Source: Adiantum capillus-veneris
Taxonomy: Eukaryota; Streptophyta; Polypodiopsida; Polypodiales; Pteridaceae
Length of the DNA: 64,000 bases
Reading direction: 5' to 3'
Assembly: GCA_014529385.2 (NCBI GenBank)
Contig: CM043966.1
Span: forward strand, 37,054,739-37,118,738
Each line of letters starts with the position of its first letter. Position 1 is the stretch's first letter. Below are positions 23,142-34,330 of this stretch, piece by piece. The notes below the pieces were generated by a model. It made no database searches. It was not told where the DNA came from and saw only the letters and a program-made list of their open reading frames with translations. Made by a program: the position numbers and the translations under genes.

Positions 23142-23807
23142 ATGTATTTGAGATTAAGAAGATTGTACCAGAATAGGAATCCCAGTGTCATAGACCAAGT
23201 GAGCAATCACTCAACTGAAGGTAGCGTGAATCAAAGACCACTGCATCCTTTAGAAGCTATTATAGAGGAAATTTTTTTGGATACCTCATCACAAAGATAT
23301 TACACCCTAATGATTGAGGAATCCAACAAGGTGAACCCTAAGGAAGGAACTTCCATGGGGACAGGTCCTTCACAACCTGCATCTGACGTAAAATTTTTGT
23401 ATCTAAAATTTCAATTTGAGAATGTGCTTAAAGCCAAAATCTATAAGGATAGAATGAACCACTACTGTGTTAAGTTGGAAAACAAGCCAAGCGAGTTCAA
23501 GGACCTTGTAGATGTGGACTATGACGAAGACAGATACTTTGATCAGGAGGGGATGATGTACCTAGTTGTTCAGGACCCCTTCATGGTAGACAAATGGGGA
23601 TTGACTGGCACCAAGGACAAGGTAGATGAAGAGCTGGTAGATGAACCACCCAAAATTAACAAACAAAACACTTTGCTCAGGCGCGCACTAACGAGACGGA
23701 GTGGCTTAATACAAACAACACTAACGAGACGGAGAGGATATATAAATTCAATAATGGAGAATAGATACTCTATTATAGATGCTATGAACCCCGCACCAAG
23801 GAGATGA
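23142..23807 (+). CDS. Gypsy gag-like N-terminal frame, uncertain
   Basis: A 221-residue frame that is hydrophilic and has no signal peptide or membrane segment. The middle part is acidic (FKDLVDVDYDEDRYFDQEG). The end is basic and carries an internal duplication of a Leu-Thr-Arg-Arg motif. I do not recognise a domain. It sits between an LTR/PBS-like repeat (21843-22751) and a clear Gypsy gag core (24290-25000), so the most economical reading is the N-terminal part of the same gag or an extra ORF of that element. Stops separate it from the downstream core. Confidence 0.4.
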   Translation: MYLRLRRLYQNRNPSVIDQVSNHSTEGSVNQRPLHPLEAIIEEIFLDTSSQRYYTLMIEESNKVNPKEGTSMGTGPSQPASDVKFLYLKFQFENVLKAKIYKDRMNHYCVKLENKPSEFKDLVDVDYDEDRYFDQEGMMYLVVQDPFMVDKWGLTGTKDKVDEELVDEPPKINKQNTLLRRALTRRSGLIQTTLTRRRGYINSIMENRYSIIDAMNPAPRR

Positions 23808-24289
23808 TAGACCACAAAAAACCTATATGTTTTTACATACACATAGGGGAGAAGTATCCAAGTGGTCATCATGGATAAGCATGGTCGAAAATACTCTCAT
23901 ATGGACTGTAAGGAGCTAGAGCGATATACATATTTTGGTGGACCACTCCACCAATACTATGTAAATTCAGAGGAAATTAAAACCACGACTACTTAAACGA
24001 GACTAGAACCTAGGTATGTAAGTCCAGTAAGAACCAGAGTGGAACATTCATTGGGGCACCAACGATTCCCGAATCTAGGGACCATGGGATCAATGAGATC
24101 TAGGCTTCTATAAACACACACAGGGGTAGTGTAGCACCTGATTTGACTTACACAACTAGAATCCCTTCGACCATTACTCAAGATCGAACACAATGACCTA
24201 AGGAACGTATGGCGAAGAGGATGCCAATTCTAGTGCCAAGGGGAGAATATGAACCTAGAGAGACCGCATCAGGAGGACCAGGGATGATT

Positions 24290-25146
24290 AGGATGGTTGC
24301 AAAGACTAGACAAAATGCGATCGTCTCAAGTGACAAAGTGCGTACCCAAAAAGTATATTGGATCGGGAGATCTCTATGCTCATGTATCGATCTTCAAACA
24401 AGTGTTGAGGGCTGAACAGGTAATCGATTTCCATACTCAATATGAAGGATTTGGATTGACCCTAGAAGGAACGGCCTTGACCTAGTTCCAACCATTAAAC
24501 AACCAGGAATTTCCAAGTATCGAGCAACTTCTCTGAGAATTTGCTGAGGAGTTCTCAAAGAGAGGAATTAAGCATAATATTATCTCCCATATCTATGCAT
24601 TTAGACAAAAGGAGAAGGAAGCCTCTGTTTGATTTAAGCAACACATAGAAAGAACCCTACTAGAGAACTACCTCAAATGAGACACTGTCAATCCTTTTCA
24701 TAGAAGGACTACAAAATGACACTCTCAAAAAAGACTTGCACTTAAAGGCATGTGTTACCTTTGAGAAAGTCACGAAAGAGACACTGTACTTGGTAGACAA
24801 CTGTAAGGCATATGGGGAGGTGACGGAGGACACAGACCAAGGGACGAGTAGCACCTCTTCAACCACTAGTGAATCCACAATGAAACTGGGTGGGCAAAAC
24901 CCAACTGTGCCGGAAGTTGATCAAGTGATCAAGGAAGTAATCAAAAGGATGAACCAAGGAAAACAGGACGAACCCAAACACACGACAATAGCCCACACAA
25001 AAATGTGTAACTCGTGGAGGAGATCATCCAACTTAGTGGTGCAACATACAACCAAGGCCATGAGCAAATGTACAGCGTGTAAGCCATCCTACTATTCATG
25101 CATTCCATGGGATAGATTTTATATTAGGCTTAGATTAAAGCATTAA
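24290..25146 (+). pseudogene. Ty3/Gypsy gag core, broken
   Basis: Frame-shifted translation shows the Retrotrans_gag pattern: YIGSGDLYAHVSIFKQVL, then GTALT*FQ (the usual ALTWF with Trp turned into a stop at about 24481), then FAEEFSKRG and FRQKEKEASV, a common retroviral-type gag helix sequence. The 24736-25146 frame continues with DTLKKDLHLKACVTFEKVT and a Ser/Thr-rich linker. At least four stops or shifts (24481, 24535, 24628, 24680). No zinc knuckle, protease or RT follows; a CT tract begins at 25154. Confidence 0.75.
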
Positions 25147-25151
25147 TTAAC

Positions 25152-25153
<2 letters not shown>

Positions 25154-25217
<64 letters not shown>
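25154..25217. repeat. CT microsatellite
   Basis: About 32 CT units. It marks the end of recognisable gag sequence. DNA from 25218 to 25890 has only unconvincing frames. Confidence 0.95.
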
Positions 25218-25220
<3 letters not shown>

Positions 25221-25889
25221 TTGATGCCCCTTCCCGTGTGCCACTAGTTTAATGGTTTCCTTATTGTTACCCTAATTTGAAACCAGCTTACAGGATTAAT
25301 TTGTAATTTCATCGACTTTGTTGCATTTTAGTCTCAAGAAGGTTTCTCAAAACCACCTTTTTAAGGGCCTATGGGAGAGCCCTTTGAATTCACTCTTGAG
25401 GCAAAGTGCAAAGTTACAATACTTTGTTGCTACTCCTCCACCCATGCAATCAACCAAGTTTCACCACGAAGTGGACTTTCGTCGCCATTCAAGAAGGAGC
25501 CGGACAAAGATTCTCCAATCAACTTATCAAGAAGCGAGTGGGAATCTTCGTGACTTGGTTCTCACACTCGGAGACAAGTGTTGCATTGTCAAGGTAGCTC
25601 AAGTAACATGTGGAATAGATAGGTTCCCTCGACATAGATCAACGCAACAAAGGGTCTATGCCCACTTTTGTAAATCATTCCTATCAACCCCTCGCTAAGT
25701 ACCAAGTGGACTTGGTACTCACTACTTTCAATGCCTATCAAGATGCACGACTATTATGGGTTAATAAAGACATTGTCATTAAAGGTAAGACCACCAAGAA
25801 GCAGCCCAACTCTTTGCACAAGTAGACGCACTAGGTCTACACCCTCCAAGGGGTTAATCGGGGAGAGTCCATCCCTAACAATGCCACTC

Positions 25890-26750
25890 TTGAGGACGAG
25901 TTTTCTAAGGGGGGGTGTATGCTACGCCTCGATTGATTTCGGGGCTCCGGGGGGGTGACGGCCAATGCCCAATCTCGATAAACCACGACTCACTGCCATA
26001 GGACATGCGATGGACCCGGTGGGGATGACGGACGATGGAACATAGTCCCGACCCTTCATTTCTCCTTAGCTCATCATCTTGGATCATGCGGACACGTGAT
26101 TGGGTTTGAGAGGGCCTGATAATAGGAGTGTCCCCCTTCGTTCTTCAACGCGGATATAAACAAGGAGTCCGTCTCGCACGGGGACTTCAGGGAAACTAGA
26201 CCCATGGTGAAACGGGGCACCTGGCTTGCAAGCATGCGGGGCTCCACGGGGCCGTTGGCCGGCACATCGGTGAGCTTTGGTGATTTGCTACTCATGGACG
26301 GCTTGTCCGATATTGACATATAGATACTTCAGACATAGGTCTTCACTTCCTCTTCGAGATCAGCTATGCACATTCACAAACACATGCTCAAGGCGCTCGT
26401 CATTTGCTACTCGACTTATTGGCGGATTTTGGCTTGGCTCGACGCGATCCAGGGCAATGTCAACGAATTTTCAAGAGTGTCCAAATTTGCCTTAGAGAAT
26501 ACAAGAGAGACCTCTTGGACGTGCGATTGAGGCTCGAATAGCCTCGTTCATTCAACTTGATCCAGAAGATGCTTCTTCACTCAACTTCGACTTTCACCGC
26601 GTGGAGCCGTGGCGGCTCTTGGGGACATCAAGCTAAAAGTGATGACGGGCCCTTTTCTCGATGGACCTTCCAAAGGGAACTCAAGTTAGCAGAACATGAG
26701 TATCTTAGCCTGCTCGCTCAAAGTTGTGGGGACTTGGCCGCTCAGTGAAG
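25890..26750 (+). repeat. Probable Gypsy 3' end: polypurine tract and LTR
   Basis: The frame ending NATLEDEFSKG is typical of plant Gypsy 3' ends and runs into the purine tract AAGGGGGGG (25908-25916). An LTR-like start TGTATGCTACG follows. About 235 bp on is a TATA-type box (GGATATAAACAAGG, about 26151-26164), consistent with U3 then R. The LTR end was not resolved, and no second copy was found in the window. It may be the 3' end of the element whose gag lies at 24290-25146, which would mean the whole pol region has been lost. Confidence 0.5.
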
Positions 26751-27475
26751 GTTCACCTTGAGTGTCCCATGCACACCTATAACAAAGGTTTCCTTTTGTT
26801 AAATACATTATAAACCTTCCAAATACATATATGAGCTTATAATGTCTGTTTTCTCTTCGGGCAAAAAATTCCATTGGGGCTTCAAAGTAGGTGTGCCAAA
26901 CGTTCTTATTGAGGGGAATAAGAATAGATGCTAACTTAAGGATTGAAAAAGAAAAGGAAAAGTTAATTTGAAAGGGAAAAGGAAAGGGTCAAGTTTGGAT
27001 CAAAGTTAAGTTTTGGAGATGTAGCTACTTAATTAAGTGGAATCTCAGGGAGATGCTCCCATACTTCTAAGGAAAAAAGGGTGACTTGGCACGTGGAGGA
27101 GAGAGAGATTGGCAAAATTTTGGGGATTTCTCGGATGTAGGTGATGCCTCTGTCTCTCTCACGCTGGTCTTGGGTGTAGGCACTGTGTGTGTGTGTGTGT
27201 GTGTCTGCGTGCGTGCACGCGCGCAGCTGCCAACGCGCTCGACCTTGCGGTGATAAGCAGCACCCTCTTTCTCATTTGTTTCTAGCAGCGGTGTGTGCGC
27301 GTGCATGCGAGGGTGCATGTGGAGGCCCGAGCTCTCTCTGGTTTGTTTGAGGGTAGAGCATCCTCCGGGTAATCGTGTAGGAGCGAAGTGAGAGCTGGTA
27401 GTTCGTTCATGATGTTGAAGGACATGACAAGCAGAGTGGGGTGGATGACGGAAGGGCACGACACGATAGGGTGTG

Positions 27476-27536
<61 letters not shown>

Positions 27537-27630
27537 CGTGTTTTACTCTCTGTCTACATGAGGATGGAGAAATTTTTGCTCTCTCTATCTGCCAACAATG
27601 GAAAGCATAATTAGTCATGTTTGGAATCGT
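26751..27630. other. No gene seen; GT and CT microsatellites
   Basis: A GT tract with CG steps is at 27183-27225 and about 28 CT units are at 27479-27534. A long minus-strand frame through these tracts is an artefact of the repeats. The rest is A/G-rich non-coding sequence. Confidence 0.7.
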
Positions 27631-27694
27631 GCATAGTTCACAGGGCAGAACATAGGCATGTGGATGTGGGTGATAGAAGTTTGCATGGCAGTGT

Positions 27695-28545
27695 GTGCTT
27701 CATTGCGTCCATTGTTGTGTCCATGCAGAAGGCGCAAATGGAGGAGCCGCAGGAGGAAGGGATCCCATACCTTTGAGGGAAGGACGTATGGTGCAACTGG
27801 GCCTGCTCACTAAGGAACGGGAAAGCTGGCGCCCTGCTGTGGACTTGAAGGAATGCACCAGCACCGTGCTGCCGTCAACCATTGGACGAGCAATAGGGGT
27901 GCAAGGGAACGACAACACGCTTGAAAATGAAAGGCTTGTGCTCGATTTCTATGGTGTGCAAGCCAAAGTCCCTTAAGGAAAATAGAATCCTGGGAAGATT
28001 CTATCTAATTGAAGTGGAATAGAGCGAATAAGGGTGCTCATGAAATCTAATGAGATGCTCATGGGAGGTGAGTGAAAGGGAAATGAAAAAGGTAGCGGAG
28101 GTGCAAACACTGCAAGGTCGCCAAGGAGAAGGCGAGGAGGAGGGAGGAGACGTACGACTAGGCGGAACAAAAAGGTAGCGGAGGTGCAAGCACTGCAAGG
28201 TCGCCAAGGAGAAGGCGAGGAGGAGGGAGGAGACGTACGACTAGGCGGAACAAAAAAGACATGGGCAACTGGCAGGGTACGCCATGGCTTCAGGCCATGC
28301 GATTTCGGGGGAGGGGGAACGCTTTTGTTTTTGTCAAAGATGAGGCTTTCGAGGCAGCTCCCTCGTGGTGTCTGGATGGTCAACTCAAAAATCTCAGTAC
28401 TTTGCATGGCATCGTTCTCCGTTCGATAGCTCTACAATGTAATGGAGATATTTGGAGGGCAAAGAGGAGGAGAAAGCCAGGCTGGCAAATAGAGGGATCT
28501 ATGTTGATTCCGCACAATGAAGAGGATGGAGCGACTAGTAGCTAG
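27695..28545 (+). other. Unrecognised open frames upstream of the Harbinger transposase
   Basis: 27695-27976 encodes 93 residues (Cys-rich start, then KERESWRPAVDLKECTSTV), and 28261-28545 encodes 94 residues that run into the first 190-bp repeat unit. Neither is a family I know. Base composition is more GC-rich than the flanks. They could be exons of an element-borne gene or chance frames; codon-level evidence is lacking. Confidence 0.25.
28091..28256. repeat. 83-bp tandem duplication
   Basis: Units 28091-28173 and 28174-28256 begin GGTAGCGGAGGTGCAA and are almost identical (AAACACTG versus AAGCACTG). Confidence 0.95.
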
Positions 28546-29010
28546 GCAAATACATATAAGAGTTGCGTCCCACTAAGGGACATAGAGGACTTGCAACGCT
28601 TACCTAAAATCCCTGGATTCCCGCTGCAGTAATGGAGATATTTGGAGGGCAAAGAGGAGGAGAAAGCCAGGCTGGCAAATAGAGGGATCTATGTTGATTC
28701 CGCACAATGAAGAGGATGGAGCGACTAGTAGTGAGGCAAATACATATAAGAGCTCCGTCCCACTAAGGGACATAGAGGACTTGCAACGCTTACCTAAAAT
28801 CCCTGGATTCCCACTGCAGTAATGGAGATATTTGGAGGGCAAAGAGGAGGAGAAAGCCAGGCTGGCAAATAGAGGGATCTATGTTGATTCCGCACAATGA
28901 AGAGGATGGAGCGACTAGTAGCGAGGCAAATACATATAAGAGCTGCGTCCCACTAAGGGACATAGAGGACTTGCAACGCTTACCTAAAATCCCTGGATTC
29001 CCGCTGCAGT
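28441..29010. repeat. Three exact-length 190-bp tandem units
   Basis: Units at 28441-28630, 28631-28820 and 28821-29010 each begin AATGGAGATATTTGGAGG and end near GCTGCAGT. Only a few bases differ (for example GTAGCTAGG, GTAGTGAGG and GTAGCGAGG). 190 is not a multiple of three, so no frame crosses all units. Near identity points to a recent expansion. Confidence 0.97.
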
Positions 29011-29214
29011 CCCACTACCCAGTGGAAAAAGCGCATCACAAGCTTCAATCCCTCCATTCGCCAGCTCCTGTGAACCCACTGACTGGCTCACTTGGTTTTT
29101 TTTTTAAAATTATGTCCAAGAATTTTTTTAAAACTAAAGCGTGGATGGTTTTGAAAGTCCCGCCATTGCTCAATACCCACACACACACATAATCATCCCT
29201 CTCTGTCTCTTCTC

Positions 29215-29336
<122 letters not shown>

Positions 29337-29361
29337 TTTGCAAGTTGTTGCACCTCACACA

Positions 29362-30177
29362 ATGGATTGTAAAGCAGTCGTGCAAGTCGTTCTTGCAATC
29401 ATCCCAGCAGTCCTTTCATCTACGACCAAGCTTCTTGAGCTCATAACAGAAGACGGCTTCTCGATGCAACTGCCGACCAACAATGCTTTGGATAGCGACA
29501 TCCCGAACGAGCACATCCTCCAAATCATGTTGTTGTTATGGGCGTCTGCTTCAATTCGCAAACGTACACGCTATGAGACAAGAGGCGAAGACCTGGGGCC
29601 GTCCTGGTATGTTAAACCACACTCTACGATACATTGGTGGAATCACTTTGTTTTTCATGCACACGCCGATGATGAGAGATGGAGAGAGATATTTAGAATG
29701 CCTTACACGCTCTTCACATCCTTGGTTGCTCTTGTGGGAGATGACATGTGATAACAACTCATCCCGCCACAGCTATCTTGCATTCTCACACGGGTATGGT
29801 CAACAGAGAAGAAGGTAGCAATGGCTATTTTGTTGTTGGCGTCTGGCAATAGTCTGCACCACATTGCCAACACATTTGGGTGTGGCAGATCCACAGCGTC
29901 TAGATTTTTATACCAGTTTGTGCGTGCACTAATCAACAATGGCTCCACCAAAATTAGGTGGCCTTCAACTGAGGGTGAGATGCTAAAGATTAAAGAAGGT
30001 TTTTGAGCAATGCGCGGTCTACCTAATTGTCATGGGGCCATTGATTGCACCCACATACTCGTGAACTTGCCTTTAAATGAGGCCAATGAGGCATGGTTTG
30101 ATCGGAATGGTGACTATAGCATGATTGTCCAAGGAGTGGTGGACCATAGGATGCGATTCTTGGATGTCAATATCAGG
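29362..30177 (+). pseudogene. PIF/Harbinger transposase, 5' half
   Basis: N-terminal helical region (29362-29750) followed, after a frameshift near 29745, by the helix-turn-helix-like segment AMAILLLASGNSLHHIANTFG and GCGRSTASRF. Then comes the DDE_Tnp_4 start with MRGLPNCHGAIDCTHI, whose Asp is the first catalytic residue. A stop replaces the residue before AMRGLPN (about 30004). The frame reaches VVDHRMRFLDVNI and is then cut by the outer Gypsy LTR at 30178. The 3' half resumes at 44614. Harbinger transposases move DNA by cut and paste; this copy is dead through the insertion, a frameshift and a stop. Confidence 0.9.
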
Positions 30178-31765
30178 TGTCATAATAATCAATATCTAAT
30201 TCTCCTAAATGATTTTCTCATGTTAAACTGATCGTTTAATATGGGGAAGTGTCAAGGGAGAAAAAGCTAGAATATTGGTTAAGCTAGTAGACCGGCCACA
30301 ATAGGGATCCAAAGGAGGGAAAATAGGGATCCAAGGGGGGGCCATCTTCAAAAGAGCTATGTGCAACAATGGGCTCAAAAGACCCTAAGGTTCAACCCAT
30401 TAAGACTTCAAAAATGCTAAGGTTCCAAAATTCAAAGGTTGTGTCCAAAGGTCATACATTAGGGGAATTGGATGCTTTGAGTGTGTCCCAAAAAGTCTTT
30501 GTCAAGCCCTACATAGAAGGGGGCGAGCCCAAGAAGTAGGGGATGAGAGAGAAACACCCACACACACTCACAAGCTTTATTTGTACACAAGGGGAAAGAG
30601 GGACACGTGTCAGCTCCCTAGGCCAGATGCCCACAAGGTGTACTCAAATCCTATTGGATGGCCGTGGAGGTGGACCAATGAGAATTAGACTAGAGTAGAT
30701 CTAGTTTAATTAATTTAAAAACACTTAATAAACAAACCATAAGAATTAATCTCTCTAGAAGACTATTGGACGGTCTCCTAAGGGGACCAATGAGCATTCA
30801 GCAGCCCAATGGCTTGCCTGATTCCTATTGGTCAGGAGGCAAAGGGGTCCAATGAGAGTTTAGTTGCATTTATTAATTACCTAAAGCTCTCACAAAAGGG
30901 GAAAGGGGGACACATGTCAGAAGGCTATCACCTATGCTGCTTAATTTCCATTGGCTAGGCTTGGGGAGGTCCAATAGGGCTGTAGCATGAGTAATTAGCA
31001 AGGGGGGTCGACCAAGAGAGAGAGGGGGCTGATTTTTGCAAGGCATTATCACACACACACTCACACAATCTCATGTGTGAATGAAATAAGACTCTCTCCT
31101 TCTCAAGCTTTAATGGAAAGCTTACCACCTACTCCAAGCTTGTGAGAAGGGAGGCCTACACCAACAACTCTTGGCTTTGTGATGCAAATCCAACCAAGAG
31201 CCAAGCTTCAATGCATGCTCATCTCCTCTAACATGCTAATTACTAAGCTAAGCTATGCTAATATGAGTGATTATGTGAGGAGATGTACATCTTTCTCGTA
31301 AGACTACTCCTTCTTCCTCTCAATCTACTCTCATACCCCTGTAGCTCTCACCATCTTCGAAGGTGTGTGAGGTCTTGGGTCTGAGACCGTGAGGGAATTG
31401 ATGTTGTGTTTGATAAGTGTTTTGCTTAGTGCTTGAAGTTTCCATCTTCATTGCACTAGCTAGAATTGAAGGAACACAAAGAATTGTATTTAAAATGTCT
31501 CTCTTGATGGGGAAAAACCATAATACAAAGCCTTTTGGAGGGGGGACCGGCTCCATGCAAATCCGGTCTTCAACTATTGTCAATTGCTTAATTTCTCTCT
31601 CTTTTGAAGTATTGTTCATGCTATCTAACTAGGTGTTGTGCTTTTTGTTGCTCTCTCCACCCAAGCACTCTTGTTATTCTCATTAGGAAGCTATTCTAAT
31701 GAAATGCTCACTAAGCTCGTGCTATTTTCCGCTACACACAAGTTACTAGACCATTGAATGTTACA
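30178..31765 (+). repeat. 5' LTR of the outer Gypsy element
   Basis: 1588 bp. The U3 part contains a dense set of CCAAT/ATTGG boxes (30653-30975) and a CACGTG box near 30604. PBS follows at 31767-31778. Confidence 0.92.
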
Positions 31766-31766
31766 T

Positions 31767-31778
31767 TGGTATCAGAAC
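31767..31778 (+). promoter_or_regulatory. Primer binding site of the outer Gypsy element
   Basis: TGGTATCAGAAC, one base after the LTR end. Initiator Met tRNA type. Confidence 0.88.
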
Positions 31779-32161
31779 ACAAGGTTTCTCTTTTCTTGCT
31801 CAAGAAGGGAGGTCCTCAAGCTAGCTATAAATAGTTGGTACCATTAATTGCATGTGAGTAAGTAAAATAGGGATTTTTCACCCTTGCAGTGTGCCTGCCT
31901 TTTTGTGCAGTTAATGGGGCATCACCGTCGAGATATATGGTCTTAATAGTGGAGTCCTGTGGGGCTTGCCTACGGCTTAACCACTATTGAGCTATTAGAA
32001 GCTTGACAGGAGCCGATGTTGTTTTGGTGTTGAACGACCCCCTCTTTTATTCCTTGTAATTAATGGTATTCGAGCCACGGGTACAATAGCGTGAGTGCTT
32101 TTTCTAAAGGGGTAAAGAGGAGTAGCAATTAGGGCTTGAAGTGCCAAAGTACACCTAAAAG

Positions 32162-33660
32162 TTGTTAGAGGCTGACAATATAAAGAGAGTGAAATTAATG
32201 TTGATAACTTTGATTTTGTTAATGAGCAAGCTGCTAATGATGCCCCGATGCTTGTTAACTATCTTGTTTCTAAGCTTCAACAAGCCATGGGCAATCCATC
32301 CCTCCAAAGTGAAGTGCAACGGCAGCTTCGTGCTCATGGGATTCTCCAAGCTCCCCACCATGACAAGAGAGCACCTAGGAAGCCTCCTTGCGAGACTTCC
32401 AAAAGAGGTCTCTCTCTGATTTGGGAAGAAGAAGAGGATACCTATGAAGGGCACATAAATTTTCTCCTTGATGACGCGTCTCCTTCTCAAAGGAGAACTC
32501 AAGAGCCTCCATCAAAGGAACGAGAAAGAAGTGAGTCTCCCGCCACCTTGGTGGAGATGGCTCCATGAAGACGGCGGGCTAAACGCTCTCCATCGCCTCC
32601 AAAAAGGAGAAGACCATCGCATACTTCTCCACGCCATACTTCAAAGAGGGATGACAAAAAGCAAGAGAAGAAAAAGGCGAGAAATAGGACACCCTCTTCT
32701 CCATCTTCTTCATCCTCTTCCTCTTATGAAAGTGATGGTGAAGACAAAGAAGATCAAGGAAAGAAAAAGGCGAGAAAGAGGTCACCCTCTTCTCCATCTT
32801 CCTCAAATTTTTCATCTTCTGAAGAAAGTGATGGTGCAACCTTTGAACCATAAAAAAGAAGAGGCCATAGGAAATCCTATGCCACGTGGAAGAGGTTGTC
32901 CAAGCTCAAGAAATTCAAAGAGGGAGGGAAGAGTATCTTTTTCCTTACCTACGATGGCACTTTTGGTGCTACGGACAAAGTCTTGGCCTTTATCCAACAG
33001 TTCGATGCGGCGTTTGGAGATGAGGGCTTCACGGAGTCCTCTAAGCTACACCATGTACCTATGCACTTTCAAAAGTCCGCCAGACAATGGTGGTCTAGCC
33101 TACGGGCCAAAGGTGAAGCTCCACGAACATGGAAAGCTTTAAGAGCTTCCATTATGAAGCAATTTTTGGCCATCAATGCCAAAGACAAAGTACTCACCGA
33201 ACGGCGAAGCTTAAAGCTCTCTCCTTACAAATCCATTCACAAATATGTAGCACAAGTTTTGGGACCTACAACTCAAAACCACTGTCTTCAAAAAGTTGGA
33301 TTTTGGAGAGCAAAAGCAACAATTTTGTGCGGGCTTAACTGAAGAAATGGTGGAGTATGTCAACTCCCAAAGGCCACGCACCATATTGACGGTTATACAC
33401 CATACTATGGTTGTCTCTCGAATCAATTTCCAAACGGGGGCTAAAAGAAATTCCAAGCCCACGGAAAACAAGGGTTCCGATGAGCCTAAGGGGAAGGACA
33501 ATGTCCAAAAGTCTCCCAAGGAAAACTCCAACAAAGCTAAAGAGAAGGGAGTTTATAAAGGCAAAAACAATCTCTCTCCTGAAGAGCTTGAGCGTTATCG
33601 CAAGGATAACTGATGTTTCAAGTGCGGCGAGCAAGGGCATGCGTACCGCGCTTGTCCCCA
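32162..33660 (+). pseudogene. Gypsy gag with Ser/Lys/Arg-rich N-terminal tract
   Basis: A frame from about 32248 (LVNYLVSKLQQAMGNP) goes through a stop at 32566 into a Lys/Arg/Ser-rich region with two similar KKKARxRxPSSPSS blocks (about 32670-32810). Another stop (about 32851) precedes the capsid-like part, containing DGTFGATDKVLAFIQQFD, SARQWWSSL and FLAINAKDKV, which is the Retrotrans_gag pattern. A frameshift near 33255 leads to the segment ending before the zinc knuckle C-x2-C-x4-H-x4-C at 33614-33655. A stop (33611-33613) separates the knuckle from gag; it could be decay or a former readthrough site. Not functional as read. Confidence 0.82.
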
Positions 33661-34330
33661 AAAGAACACTCGCCATGAACCTCCTAGAGCTACCTTTGTC
33701 GAAATCCAAGAGGAGGAAATTCACCACAAAGGATCTCCTCTATGCCATACTTGGGGAAAGGTAAGAGAACATGATGCTTTTATTCTCTTTGACCCTGGTT
33801 CTACTCACAATTTTATATCTATAGAGTTGGCCACCAAGCTAGGCATACAAGCCTACGAGATGGGAGATGTCCTACCCGCAGACGGTGCTTTCAAGGGGCA
33901 AGAAGCTTCAGTCACTCCCTTGATCGGGAAATTGAGGCTCCATATCCAAAGCTATGTGGACAAAGAGGAATTCTTTATCTCTCCTCTCAAGCATGAGGAT
34001 GTAATCCTAGGGCACCATGGTTTGATCGCATGGCTGCCAATGTTAAATTCCCTGAAAGAAGAATTTCCTTTAAGTTCAGGGAAAAAGATATGTATATAGA
34101 TGCTAAGGAAATGGGTAACACTATACCCATTGTACATACACAAGCTTTCAACAAGTTAATAAAGAGCTCTATTTCCGTGTACATGATTTTTGTTAAAGAT
34201 TCTCAAATGAACCTAATGTTTTAGCAAAAGAAAATATACACAATCAAAAGGAATTAGAGTTATCCAATTTTCTCAAGTGGTTTCAAGATGTCTTTATTGA
34301 CGACATCCCTTTTGAGCTACCTCCTAAACG
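33660..34330 (+). pseudogene. Gypsy protease region
   Basis: FDPGSTHNFIS, with the catalytic Asp at 33791, is the plant Gypsy form of the aspartic protease motif. It is followed by the flap-like stretch and the second conserved segment (HEDVILGHHGLIAW; the usual is 'ILG..WL'). A frameshift near 34020 and a stop near 34222 interrupt the link to RT. Confidence 0.82.

Noticed and set aside
23142-23807. Host gene of unknown function
   Set aside because: Position between an LTR/PBS-like repeat and a gag core makes an element-borne frame more likely.
27067-27618. 183-codon minus-strand frame with Arg-Glu repeats
   Set aside because: Kept open by the CT and GT tracts; the remaining parts resemble no protein.
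31320-31632. Short frames near 31320-31632 and 44189-44467
   Set aside because: Same LTR sequence in two copies, on both strands, with indels between them; no sign of coding constraint.
33611-33613. Stop between gag and zinc knuckle as a programmed readthrough site
   Set aside because: Many other stops and shifts in the same element make simple decay more likely; kept only as a remark.
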